This document shows, in pieces, positions 41,074 to 49,221 of a stretch of 64,000 nt of DNA (position 1 is the stretch's first letter; every line of letters begins with the position of its first letter). The DNA comes from Pseudomonas lurida (lineage in GTDB: Bacteria > Pseudomonadota > Gammaproteobacteria > Pseudomonadales > Pseudomonadaceae). The notes under the pieces were generated by a model. That model worked only from the letters and a program-made list of their open reading frames with translations. It was not told the DNA's origin and did not search any database. The stretch spans positions 22,614-86,613 of the forward strand of contig NZ_JAAMRE010000031.1 in assembly GCF_013522705.1 (NCBI RefSeq). The letters are read 5' to 3'. Position numbers and translations under genes: made by a program.

Positions 41074-41090
41074 GCAATACTGCAAAACAA

Positions 41091-41183
41091 AATGTGGGAG
41101 GGGGCTTGCCCCGATGGCGGTGTCTCAGCTCCAGATGAGCTGACTGACACACTGCTATCGGGGGCAAGCCCCCTCTCACATTC
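41091..41183. repeat. REPIN between ribH and aruE
   Basis: AATGTGGGAGGGGGCTTGCCCCGATGGCG pairs with CTATCGGGGGCAAGCCCCCTCTCACATT around a spacer of about 40 bp. It fills the gap between two convergent genes and may serve as a bidirectional stop. Confidence 0.85.
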
Positions 41184-41192
41184 GGTCCAGTT

Positions 41193-42203
41193 CTATGCCA
41201 GACCCACGTCCGTGGTCGGGACAATCAATATGCCCGCCCGCAAACCATTCTTGACCTTCGGGTTGGGGAAGATGATGCGCGCACCCTCCTCCTCGATTAC
41301 CCAACGGGTCTTGGCCACGTCTTCGGCCAGCAGATAACCCTTTTTCAACTCAGAAAAGTTTTCCACATCCGCCGGCAAGTGCAGCAGGAACGCATCGCTG
41401 TGCTTGATCACTTCCCGCGACACGGCAAACAGTTTCAACCCATCCAGGCTGTCGGTCGCAGGCTCGGTGCCTTCGATGATCTGCGTCAGGCGCGATTCCA
41501 GGCGTGAAACGTCCACCCCCTGGTTCTGCCCGAACGGCCGCGCCTTGCCCAATTCCAGGGTGAAAGCCTCGGCGTCCAGTTGCTCGTAGGTGAAGGCCGT
41601 GAAGGTGATCGAGGTTTTGTTCTGCAACAGCACCGCTTCCATGCCCGCCGCACGCAAACGTTCCAGCTCGCGACGCGAATGCTGGCGCCCGTCTTTCCAC
41701 GGGTACAGTGCGAACTGCTCGATTTTGGAGCCACGGATGGCGGTGTGCAGGTCGTAATGCAGGCGCGTGCGCTCGGGTTTGCTGAAAAAACTGCGCGCCA
41801 GTTGTTCCAGCTCTGCGGCACGCATGGCTTCGGGGCCGATGTTTTTTTCGTGACGGCCGTTGAACAGCCGATTGATGTCCAGTTCCAGGTAACGCTCGCC
41901 GCGGCGCATGGCCTCGGGGTTGCCGAACAGGAACAGAATACGGGTGCGGGGCTTGATGTCCCCACGGGCGATGCCATGCAACAGGCGGTCGAGCATCTCG
42001 ATCGGCGCGGTTTCGTTGCCATGGATGCCGGACGACAGCAGCAGGTCGCTGCCATTGTCCCTTGTCTCGGGAGGTCGCACTTCCAATGCGCCCTCGCTGA
42101 GCCAGCGCATCTGCACGCCGTCGACAGTCAGTTGAATTTTTTGCGCCGGTTCGCGACCGGCGAGGGTCAGTTCAAGCAGTTTGCCGAGGGCGAGCATACG
42201 CAA
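41193..42203 (-). CDS. aruE: Succinylglutamate desuccinylase AruE (AstE)
   Basis: The 336-residue M14-like zinc hydrolase has the metal motif SGIHGNETAPIEM (H and E ligands, near 60) and the third ligand in LHYDLHTAIRGS. It catalyses the last step of the arginine succinyltransferase pathway, releasing glutamate and succinate. It begins 6 bp after the His-rich small gene and is last in the aru operon. A REPIN follows. Confidence 0.95.
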   Translation of the reverse strand: MRMLALGKLLELTLAGREPAQKIQLTVDGVQMRWLSEGALEVRPPETRDNGSDLLLSSGIHGNETAPIEMLDRLLHGIARGDIKPRTRILFLFGNPEAMRRGERYLELDINRLFNGRHEKNIGPEAMRAAELEQLARSFFSKPERTRLHYDLHTAIRGSKIEQFALYPWKDGRQHSRRELERLRAAGMEAVLLQNKTSITFTAFTYEQLDAEAFTLELGKARPFGQNQGVDVSRLESRLTQIIEGTEPATDSLDGLKLFAVSREVIKHSDAFLLHLPADVENFSELKKGYLLAEDVAKTRWVIEEEGARIIFPNPKVKNGLRAGILIVPTTDVGLA

Positions 42204-42209
42204 GCTTCC

Positions 42210-42497
42210 TTAGTGGTTGCAGCCAGGACCGTGGACGTGATCGTCATCATCGCCGTCAACGTCGGCCGGTTCCATTTCCAGTTGCAGGCTCATCAGGTTG
42301 GTGGCCAACGGGCGCATCAGCAGGTTGGCGTATTCGGCGTCGCCTTCCTCCACGTCCACACCGATCAGCAGTTGGCCGCGGCCGTCGTGCTGAATCCAGA
42401 TTTCCTTGCCCTGCCACACCACGGCGACGCGGGTGCAGGAGGTTTCCAGCTGGGTGCCGTCGGTGTCTTCAAGGATCAGTTTCAGGGTGTCGGTCAT
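42210..42497 (-). CDS. Conserved small protein with His/Asp-rich C-terminus in aru operon
   Basis: The 95-residue protein has no signal peptide. It ends in an acidic, metal-ligand-rich tail (DGDDDDHVHGPGCNH) that looks able to bind Zn2+ or another metal. The rest is a predicted beta-rich small domain. It sits between aruB (23 bp) and aruE (6 bp). P. aeruginosa has an uncharacterised gene in the same slot. A role in metallating AruE, a zinc enzyme, is a guess from the tail and the adjacency. Confidence 0.8.
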   Translation of the reverse strand: MTDTLKLILEDTDGTQLETSCTRVAVVWQGKEIWIQHDGRGQLLIGVDVEEGDAEYANLLMRPLATNLMSLQLEMEPADVDGDDDDHVHGPGCNH

Positions 42498-42520
42498 AAA
42501 ATGCTCTCAGCCGTGCGGCG

Positions 42521-43867
42521 TTAATTGATCTGGAAAGGATAAACCGCGCCCAGTTTAAGGATTTGCGTCAGTTCATCCAGTGCCGTCCGGCACTCAAGCA
42601 GCAATTGCGGGTCAGCCAGGTCGGTTTCGCGCAGGCTGTCGCGATAGTGCTTGTGGACCCATTGGGTCAGCGTGTCGTACAACGGCGCGGTCATGATAAC
42701 CCCTGGGTTTACCGCCGCCAGTTCGGTTTCGTTCAGCGCCACGCGCAGGCGCAGGCACGCCGGGCCACCGCCGTTCTGCATGCTTTGCTTGAGGTCGAAG
42801 ACCTTCACTTCACGGATCAACCCACCCGAGGCGGTCAGGCCCTGCAGGTACTGCCAGACACGTTCATTGGCGCGGCACTCTTCCGGCACGATCAGCAGCA
42901 TCGAGCCGTCGGCGCGAGTCAGCAACTGGCTGTTGAACAGGTAGGAACGCACCGCGTCCTCGACGCTCACCAGGGCGCGCGGTACACACACCGACTGGAA
43001 ATTGCCGCCCAGCTTGCCCAGCTTGGCCTGCAGTTCGCCGAGCATCTGCTCGGTATTGAGAAACGCATCCTCGTGGTAGAACAGCACTTCGCCGTTGCCC
43101 ACCGCGATCACATCGTTGTGGAACACGCCGGCATCGATCACCGCCGGGCTCTGCTGGGCGTAGACCACGCCGTCATCCTTCAGGCCATGCAGACGGGCGA
43201 CGGCCTGGGAAGCTTCCAGGGTCTGACGCGCCGGGTACTTCTGCGGTGCCGGGTAGCGGGTGTCGAACGCACTGCGGCCGAACACGAAAAACTCCACACC
43301 GGCCTCGCCGTAGTCACGGCAGAAACGCGTGTGGTTGGCGGCGCCCTCGTCGCCGAACTGCGCCACTGCCGGCAACGCGGCGTGGTGGGCGAAGTGCCGC
43401 GGGTTGGCAAACATGGCCCCCAGCACGCGACTGGTGGTCGGGTGCTCGATGCTACGGTGGTATTTGCAGTTGAGGTTGGCGGCGGTGAAATGCACGCGGC
43501 CGTCGGCGGTGTCGGCGCTGGGGCTGACGGTGGCGGCGTTGGCCACCCACATGCTCGATGCCGAACAACTGGCAACCAGCAACGGCATGGCCTGCTTGGC
43601 CGCCTGCTGGATCACCTGAGCATCGCTGCCGCTGAAGCCGAGGTTGCGCAGCGCGGCCACGTCGGGACGTTCCTGGGGAGCCAGCACGCCTTGCACGAAG
43701 CCCATGTCCATCAGGGCCTTCATTTTTTGCAGGCCCTGCAACGCCGCTTCCTTCGGGTTCGAAGACTGCTGGCTGTTGCTCTGGGACGCGACGTTGCCGT
43801 AGGACAACCCGCCGTAGTTATGGGTCGGCCCCACTAGACCGTCAAAATTGACTTCATAGGATTTCAT
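42521..43867 (-). CDS. aruB: N-succinylarginine dihydrolase AruB (AstB)
   Basis: The 448-residue guanidine-modifying enzyme starts MKSYEVNFDGLVGPTHNYGGLSYGN, preferred over an ATG 13 codons upstream. Family motifs are FTAANLNCKYHRSIEHP, HNDVIAVGNGEVLFYHE and the catalytic-Cys segment NGGGPACLRLRV. It converts N2-succinylarginine to succinylornithine, CO2 and two ammonia, in the cytoplasm. It is fifth in the operon. Confidence 0.96.
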   Translation of the reverse strand: MKSYEVNFDGLVGPTHNYGGLSYGNVASQSNSQQSSNPKEAALQGLQKMKALMDMGFVQGVLAPQERPDVAALRNLGFSGSDAQVIQQAAKQAMPLLVASCSASSMWVANAATVSPSADTADGRVHFTAANLNCKYHRSIEHPTTSRVLGAMFANPRHFAHHAALPAVAQFGDEGAANHTRFCRDYGEAGVEFFVFGRSAFDTRYPAPQKYPARQTLEASQAVARLHGLKDDGVVYAQQSPAVIDAGVFHNDVIAVGNGEVLFYHEDAFLNTEQMLGELQAKLGKLGGNFQSVCVPRALVSVEDAVRSYLFNSQLLTRADGSMLLIVPEECRANERVWQYLQGLTASGGLIREVKVFDLKQSMQNGGGPACLRLRVALNETELAAVNPGVIMTAPLYDTLTQWVHKHYRDSLRETDLADPQLLLECRTALDELTQILKLGAVYPFQIN

Positions 43868-43933
43868 CGGCGAGGCTCCACGAACATCTGTTTTTATAGG
43901 CATCAAAAGTCTTCAACACATCCCCTCCCACCT

Positions 43934-45400
43934 CTAGATGAGGGTAATGCCAGGGGTCAGTGTCGCGGGCACCACCAGGCTTGGGGTTTCCAGCGATGCC
44001 ACCGGGTACGCGCAATAATCCGCCGCGTAATACGCACTGGCGCGATGATTGCCCGAGGCCCCTACTCCACCAAATGGCGCGGTGCTGGCGGCGCCGGTCA
44101 ACTGTTTGTTCCAGTTGACGATACCGGCGCGGCTTTCCAGCCAGAATTGCTGGTAGCGCGCTTCGGAATCGGACAACAAGCCTGCGGCCAGGCCGTACTG
44201 GGTGTTGTTGGCTTCGGCAATCGCCGCTTCGAAGTCGTGGTAACGGATCACCTGCAGCAGCGGGCCGAACAGCTCTTCGTCTTCGCGTTCGGTCACGCCG
44301 GTCACATCGATGATACCCGGCGTCAGCAACGCTGCCTGGTCCTGGGGCTGGGTCATTTCCAGCAGCGCCACGGCGCCATTGGCCAGCATCAGCTCCTGGG
44401 CGTCCATCAAGGCTTTGGCGGCGGCGAGGGAAATCACCGAGCCCATGAACGGCGCCGGTTGCTGATCGAACGCGCCGACTTCAATGGTCGAACTGACTGC
44501 CACCAACCGCGCCAGCAACGCATCGCCCCAGGCGCCTTGCGGCACCAGCAGACGACGGGCGCAGGTACAACGCTGGCCGGCCGAGATAAATGCCGACTGG
44601 ATGATGGTGTAGACCGCCGCGTCCACGTCGGCCACTTCGTCCACCACCAGCGGGTTGTTGCCGCCCATTTCCAGGGCCAGGATTTTGTCCGGGCGCCCTG
44701 AGAATTGCTGGTGCAGATGGTTGCCGGTACGGCTGGAACCGGTGAAGAACAGGCCGTCGATGCCTGGATTGGCCGCCAAGGCGATTCCGGTTTCCCGCGC
44801 GCCTTGCAGCAGGTTCAGTACGCCTGCCGGCAGGCCGGCTTCGATCCAGCATTGCACGGTCAGCTCGGCGACCTTCGGGGTCAGCTCGCTGGGTTTGAAC
44901 AGCACCGTGTTGCCCGCCAGCAACGCCGGCACGATATGCCCGTTGGGCAAGTGACCGGGGAAGTTATACGGGCCGAACACCGCGACCACGCCGTGAGGCT
45001 TATGGCGCAGCACAGCGGTGGCGTCGCCCAGCGGGCCGCTCTTCTCACCGGTGCGTTCGCGGTAGCTTTGCACGGAGATGGCGATCTTGTTCGCCATGCT
45101 GGTGACTTCAGTCGCCGCTTCCCACAGCGGCTTGCCGGTTTCCTCACCGATGCAGCGGGCGATTTCATCGGCGCGGCGCTTGAGCGTGGCGGCGAAAGCG
45201 TCCAGCACCGCGATGCGTTCTTCCAGGCTGCGCCGAGCCCAGCTCGGGAACGCCTGACGCGCGGCCTGTACGGCGGACTCGACCTGCTCGGCGGTGGCGC
45301 CGTTGCCGGCCCACAGCACGTGCTGAGTCACCGGGTTGCGCGATTCAAACAGTTCACCCTGGCCGGCCAGCCAGCTACCTGCGATATACAACGAATTCAT
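43934..45400 (-). CDS. aruD: Succinylglutamate semialdehyde dehydrogenase AruD (AstD)
   Basis: The 488-residue aldehyde dehydrogenase superfamily enzyme has NAD-binding FGPYNFPGHLPNGHIVPAL and FFTGSSRTG, the general-base Glu in LALEMGGNNPLV and the catalytic Cys in SAGQRCTCARRLL. It oxidises succinylglutamate semialdehyde to succinylglutamate. Its ATG overlaps the aruG stop by one base, indicating coupled translation. Confidence 0.96.
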   Translation of the reverse strand: MNSLYIAGSWLAGQGELFESRNPVTQHVLWAGNGATAEQVESAVQAARQAFPSWARRSLEERIAVLDAFAATLKRRADEIARCIGEETGKPLWEAATEVTSMANKIAISVQSYRERTGEKSGPLGDATAVLRHKPHGVVAVFGPYNFPGHLPNGHIVPALLAGNTVLFKPSELTPKVAELTVQCWIEAGLPAGVLNLLQGARETGIALAANPGIDGLFFTGSSRTGNHLHQQFSGRPDKILALEMGGNNPLVVDEVADVDAAVYTIIQSAFISAGQRCTCARRLLVPQGAWGDALLARLVAVSSTIEVGAFDQQPAPFMGSVISLAAAKALMDAQELMLANGAVALLEMTQPQDQAALLTPGIIDVTGVTEREDEELFGPLLQVIRYHDFEAAIAEANNTQYGLAAGLLSDSEARYQQFWLESRAGIVNWNKQLTGAASTAPFGGVGASGNHRASAYYAADYCAYPVASLETPSLVVPATLTPGITLI

Positions 45401-46425
45401 TACTTCGACTCCCGAGCAGCGGACAACGGTACGGCACGCACCTGATCACCGACCACCAGTTGCAGACGCTTGGCGGTCAACGGGTCGACCACCAGCGTGC
45501 CGGCGGCCAGGCGCGCCGGTGCGGCGGTAATGCGGCAATCTTCGCGTTTGCGGTTATGAATCAGGAACGGCGTGGCGTCGTCCCCCGGCGTACCGATGGC
45601 CAACACCAGCGACTGGCTGTCGCGCACCGCACGGATCTTGCTGGTTTCGCATTCCACCGCCGGGCCGGCGTCGAAAATGTCGACATAGCCCTGGTAGCTG
45701 AAGCCTTCGCTCTTGAGCATGCTCAGCGCCGGTTCGGTGTCGGGGTGGACCTTGCCGATCACGCTGCGCGCGTCTTCGGACAAAAAGCAGCTGTACAGCG
45801 GAAACTTCGGCATCAGCTCGGCGATAAACGCCTTGTTGCCCACGCCCGTGAGGTAGTCGGCCTGGCTGAATTCCATTTTAAAGAAATGCCGGCCCAGGCT
45901 CTCCCAGAACGGCGAACGCCCGGCCTCGTTGGACACGCCGCGCATCTCGGCAATGATCTTGTTGCCGAACAGTTGCGCGAACTCCGCGATAAACAACAGG
46001 CGCGCCTTGGCCAGCATGCGGCCGTTGAGGCCGTTGCGGTAATCGGCGTGCAGGAACAACGAGCATAATTCGGAATTGCCGGTGAGGTCGTTGGCCAGAA
46101 ACAGCGTCGGGATCTCGCGGTAGATGTTCAATTCCTGGGACGCGCTGACGGTCAGGCCCACCCGGAAGTTGTACCAGGGCTCACGCAGGCCGACGGCACC
46201 GGCAATCGCGGAAATACCGACCACGCGGCCCTCGTCGTTTTCCAGCACGAACAGGTAGTCGGCATCGCCGCGACCGGCCTCGCCGCGAAAGGTTTTCTCC
46301 GCCCAGCCCACGCGGTGGGTCAGGCGCTCTTCGTTGGCCGGCAGGGTGGTCAGGCCGGTGCCGGTGCTGCGCGCCAGATCAATCAGGGCCGGTAAATCGC
46401 TGCTGCGTACGGGACGAACGATCAT
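45400..46425 (-). CDS. aruG: Arginine/ornithine N-succinyltransferase, beta subunit AruG
   Basis: The 341-residue AstA-family acyltransferase starts MIVRPVRSSDLPALIDLARSTGTGLTTLP. It carries SNEAGRSPFWESLGRHFFKMEF, typical of the family. In pseudomonads the enzyme is a heteromer of AruF and AruG, two paralogues that arose by duplication. It transfers succinyl from succinyl-CoA to arginine or ornithine, the first pathway step. It lies 48 bp after aruF and overlaps aruD by one base. Confidence 0.96.
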   Translation of the reverse strand: MIVRPVRSSDLPALIDLARSTGTGLTTLPANEERLTHRVGWAEKTFRGEAGRGDADYLFVLENDEGRVVGISAIAGAVGLREPWYNFRVGLTVSASQELNIYREIPTLFLANDLTGNSELCSLFLHADYRNGLNGRMLAKARLLFIAEFAQLFGNKIIAEMRGVSNEAGRSPFWESLGRHFFKMEFSQADYLTGVGNKAFIAELMPKFPLYSCFLSEDARSVIGKVHPDTEPALSMLKSEGFSYQGYVDIFDAGPAVECETSKIRAVRDSQSLVLAIGTPGDDATPFLIHNRKREDCRITAAPARLAAGTLVVDPLTAKRLQLVVGDQVRAVPLSAARESK

Positions 46426-46473
46426 GCTATCTCCTCAGACGGGCCGCTCTTGGCCACCCGCGAAACTCTGCGT

Positions 46474-47493
46474 TTAAACCGCGACCAGGCGCACACTGGC
46501 GCCCTCGCCGACGCCCAGGGCTTCAGCCGCGGCCAGGTCCAGGGTTACCGGCTTGCCAGGCGCGTAATCCAGCTCCAGCATCACCGCACGGTAATCCTGC
46601 AGCTGCGCGTTGCTGACCAGGTACTGGCGGCCGACGCCCTTGACCATCTCGCCGATCTTCACCGGCACCACGCGGCTCTGGGCAATCGAACGGATGCCCG
46701 AGACCCGCGCATGCAGCGTCGGGCCGCCGTCGAAGATGTCGATGTAATGATCGGTCTCGAAGCCTTCGCGCATCAGGATGTCGAAAGTGATCTGCGCGCG
46801 CGGGTGCACCTGGCCCATCGCCTCCTGGGCTGCGTCCGGCAGCAGCGGCACGTAGATCGGGTAATGCGGCATCAGCTCGGCGAGGAAGGTGCGGCTCTTG
46901 AGCCCGCACAGGCGCTCGGCGGCGGCATAGTTGAGGTCGAAGAAGTTGCGGCCGATGGCGTCCCAGAACGGCGAGTCACCGTTCTCGTCGCTGTAGCCGA
47001 CAATCTCGGTGACCACCGAATCGGCAAAGCGCTCCGGATGGCTGGCGACAAACAACAGGCGCCCGCGGGAATTGAGTTCCGACCACGGCGAGCCGACCAG
47101 TTCCGGCACCACGTAGAAACTGGTGAGCAGGCTGTTGCCGGTCAGGTCGTGGCACTGGGAAAGCACGTGAATCTTGTTGTGGATCTTCAGCTCGCGGGAG
47201 GCGTGCACGAAGGTCTCGTTGCGAAAACTGTAGAACGGCTCGGAATAACCGGCCGAGGCGACGATGGCCGAGCAACCGGCGAGCTTGCCGGTCTCGGTGT
47301 CTTCGAGCACGAAGAAATAGCTCTCTTCGCCGTTGAAACTCACCTCGGCCGCGAAAGACGCTTCGCTGGCGGCGATCTTGTCGCTCAGGCGTTCCACATC
47401 GTCCGGCAAGGAGGTGACACCAATCGGGCTGTCCGCAGCCAGACGCTGTACCTCGCCCAGATCAGCCATTTGCGCGGGGCGCATCACCAGCAT
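46474..47493 (-). CDS. aruF: Arginine/ornithine N-succinyltransferase, alpha subunit AruF
   Basis: The 339-residue AstA-family subunit starts MLVMRPAQMADLGEVQRLAADSPIGVTSLP. It shares SDENGDSPFWDAIGRNFFDLNY with AruG, showing common descent. With AruG it forms the succinyltransferase. A REPIN separates it from aruC upstream, so its expression relative to aruC may be affected by that structure. Confidence 0.96.
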   Translation of the reverse strand: MLVMRPAQMADLGEVQRLAADSPIGVTSLPDDVERLSDKIAASEASFAAEVSFNGEESYFFVLEDTETGKLAGCSAIVASAGYSEPFYSFRNETFVHASRELKIHNKIHVLSQCHDLTGNSLLTSFYVVPELVGSPWSELNSRGRLLFVASHPERFADSVVTEIVGYSDENGDSPFWDAIGRNFFDLNYAAAERLCGLKSRTFLAELMPHYPIYVPLLPDAAQEAMGQVHPRAQITFDILMREGFETDHYIDIFDGGPTLHARVSGIRSIAQSRVVPVKIGEMVKGVGRQYLVSNAQLQDYRAVMLELDYAPGKPVTLDLAAAEALGVGEGASVRLVAV

Positions 47494-47578
47494 GGTGTCA
47501 CTCCTTAACTCGAAAATTCACAGAAAAAAATACCGAACAGGTCAGGAACACCACATAGCTTCAAGTGGGCATATTCCA

Positions 47579-47671
47579 GTGTGGGAGGGGGCTTGCCCCC
47601 GATAGCAGTCTGTCAGTTGATACATCTGTGACTGATACACCGCCATCGGGGGCAAGCCCCCTCCCACATTT
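47579..47671. repeat. REPIN inside the aru operon
   Basis: GTGGGAGGGGGCTTGCCCCCGATAGC and GCCATCGGGGGCAAGCCCCCTCCCAC form an inverted pair around a spacer of about 40 bp. It sits in the 204-bp gap between aruC and aruF, both transcribed leftward. The stems are near perfect, so the transcript would carry strong hairpins here. Confidence 0.88.
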
Positions 47672-47697
47672 GATCCAGTCCGACAGACAGATGTGTA

Positions 47698-48918
47698 TCA
47701 GGCTTGGGTCAGCGTCTTTACCGCACGCTCGAAACGATCCAGGCCTTCGTTGATGTCTGCTTCGTCCACCACCAGGCTCGGGGCGAAACGCACCACGTCC
47801 GGGCCGGCTTGCAGGATCATCAGGTTTTCTTTCTCGGCCGCGTTGAATACGTCCTTGGCCTTGCCCTTGAATGCATCGCTCAATACGCAACCGATCAGCA
47901 GGCCCATGCCGCGTACTTCGGTGAACAGGCCGTACTGCTTGCCGATCTGCTCCAGGCGCGCTTTAAACAGTGCGTGCTTGGCTTTCACGCCCGCCAGCAC
48001 CTCCGGGGTGTTGATCACATCGATCACCGCTTCAGCCACCGCACACGCCAGCGGGTTGCCGCCGTAAGTGGTGCCGTGGGTGCCGACCACCAGGTGCTTG
48101 GCCAGCGCTTCGGTGGTGAGCATCGCCGCGATCGGGAAACCGCCACCCAGGCTCTTGGCGCTGGTGAGGATGTCCGGGGTCACGCCGTAATGCTGGTAGG
48201 CGAACAGGTGGCCGCTGCGGCCCATGCCGGTCTGCACTTCGTCGAACACCAGCAGCGCGTTGTTCGCGTCGCACAGCTCGCGGGCGCCTTGCAGGTAAGC
48301 CAGTTCGGCCGGCAGCACGCCGCCTTCGCCCTGGATCGGTTCCAATACAACGGCGCAGGTTTTATCCGACACGGCTGCTTTCAGCGCTTCCAGGTCGTTA
48401 TAAGGAACGTGGGTGATGCCGGTGATTTTAGGCCCGAAACCATCGGAGTACTTGGACTGCCCACCGACGTTGACGGTGAACAGGGTACGGCCGTGGAAGC
48501 TGTTGAGCGCGGCAATGATCTCGTATTTTTCGCTGCCGAAGCGGTCGAACGCCACGCGGCGGGCCAGCTTGAAGGCGGCCTCGTTGGCCTCGGCGCCGGA
48601 GTTGCAGAAGAACACGCGCTCGGCAAAGGTGGCGTCGATCAGCTTATGCGCCAGGCGCAGGGCCGGCTCGTTGGTGAACACGTTGGAGACATGCCACAAC
48701 TTGTTGGCCTGTTCGGTCAACGCGCCGACCAACGCCGGGTGGGCATGGCCCAATACGTTGACCGCGATGCCGCCGGCAAAGTCGATCAGCTCGCGACCGG
48801 CCTGGTCCCATACACGTGAACCTGCGCCACGCACGGGAATGAACGCGGCAGGTGCGTAGTTGGGAACCATGACCTGGTCGAAATCGGCACGTTGCACCGG
48901 GGCTTGCTCAACGGACAT
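47698..48918 (-). CDS. aruC: Succinylornithine transaminase AruC (AstC/ArgD family)
   Basis: The 406-residue class III PLP aminotransferase has FCNSGAEANEAAFKLAR, the cofactor aspartate in LLVFDEVQTGMGRSG and the PLP lysine in LTSAKSLGGGFPIAAM. It transaminates succinylornithine in arginine catabolism and can also act on acetylornithine in biosynthesis. An AGGAG stands before its ATG. It heads the aruCFGDB-x-E operon, with ArgR-like sites upstream. Confidence 0.94.
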   Translation of the reverse strand: MSVEQAPVQRADFDQVMVPNYAPAAFIPVRGAGSRVWDQAGRELIDFAGGIAVNVLGHAHPALVGALTEQANKLWHVSNVFTNEPALRLAHKLIDATFAERVFFCNSGAEANEAAFKLARRVAFDRFGSEKYEIIAALNSFHGRTLFTVNVGGQSKYSDGFGPKITGITHVPYNDLEALKAAVSDKTCAVVLEPIQGEGGVLPAELAYLQGARELCDANNALLVFDEVQTGMGRSGHLFAYQHYGVTPDILTSAKSLGGGFPIAAMLTTEALAKHLVVGTHGTTYGGNPLACAVAEAVIDVINTPEVLAGVKAKHALFKARLEQIGKQYGLFTEVRGMGLLIGCVLSDAFKGKAKDVFNAAEKENLMILQAGPDVVRFAPSLVVDEADINEGLDRFERAVKTLTQA

Positions 48919-48996
48919 CGGAGTCTCCTGAAGAGGAACGCCTGCCTGGAACTGGCGGGCGATGCAGGGATTGTAAGGACAGTTTTCGGCGCGGCC

Positions 48997-49063
48997 TTGC
49001 CGCCAAGCGACAACTTCTTATAGCGCCAACCCGCGATTTTCGTGGGTTTACGCCAATGCGACA
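48997..49063 (-). promoter_or_regulatory. Two ArgR half-sites upstream of aruC
   Basis: The minus strand carries TGTCGC-N8-AA twice, at 49063-49048 (N8 ATTGGCGT) and 49012-48997 (N8 TTGGCGGC), 79-145 bp before the aruC ATG. This is the consensus I recall for the AraC-type ArgR of P. aeruginosa. The remaining sequence of 48919-49221 holds no gene. Confidence 0.6.
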
Positions 49064-49221
49064 AATAGCGTCGCAATGGCGCAGTTTAAACCGTGTAAAG
49101 CCGCAGAGGCAGGCCAAGGCGGATTGTTTTAATCCGGACAAGCCGCGCAACTATCTAACACCGCCCCTATGTCACCCTCTGGCTTGCTAGGCCTTCATTT
49201 ACCACATGAAGGCGCCAGCCG

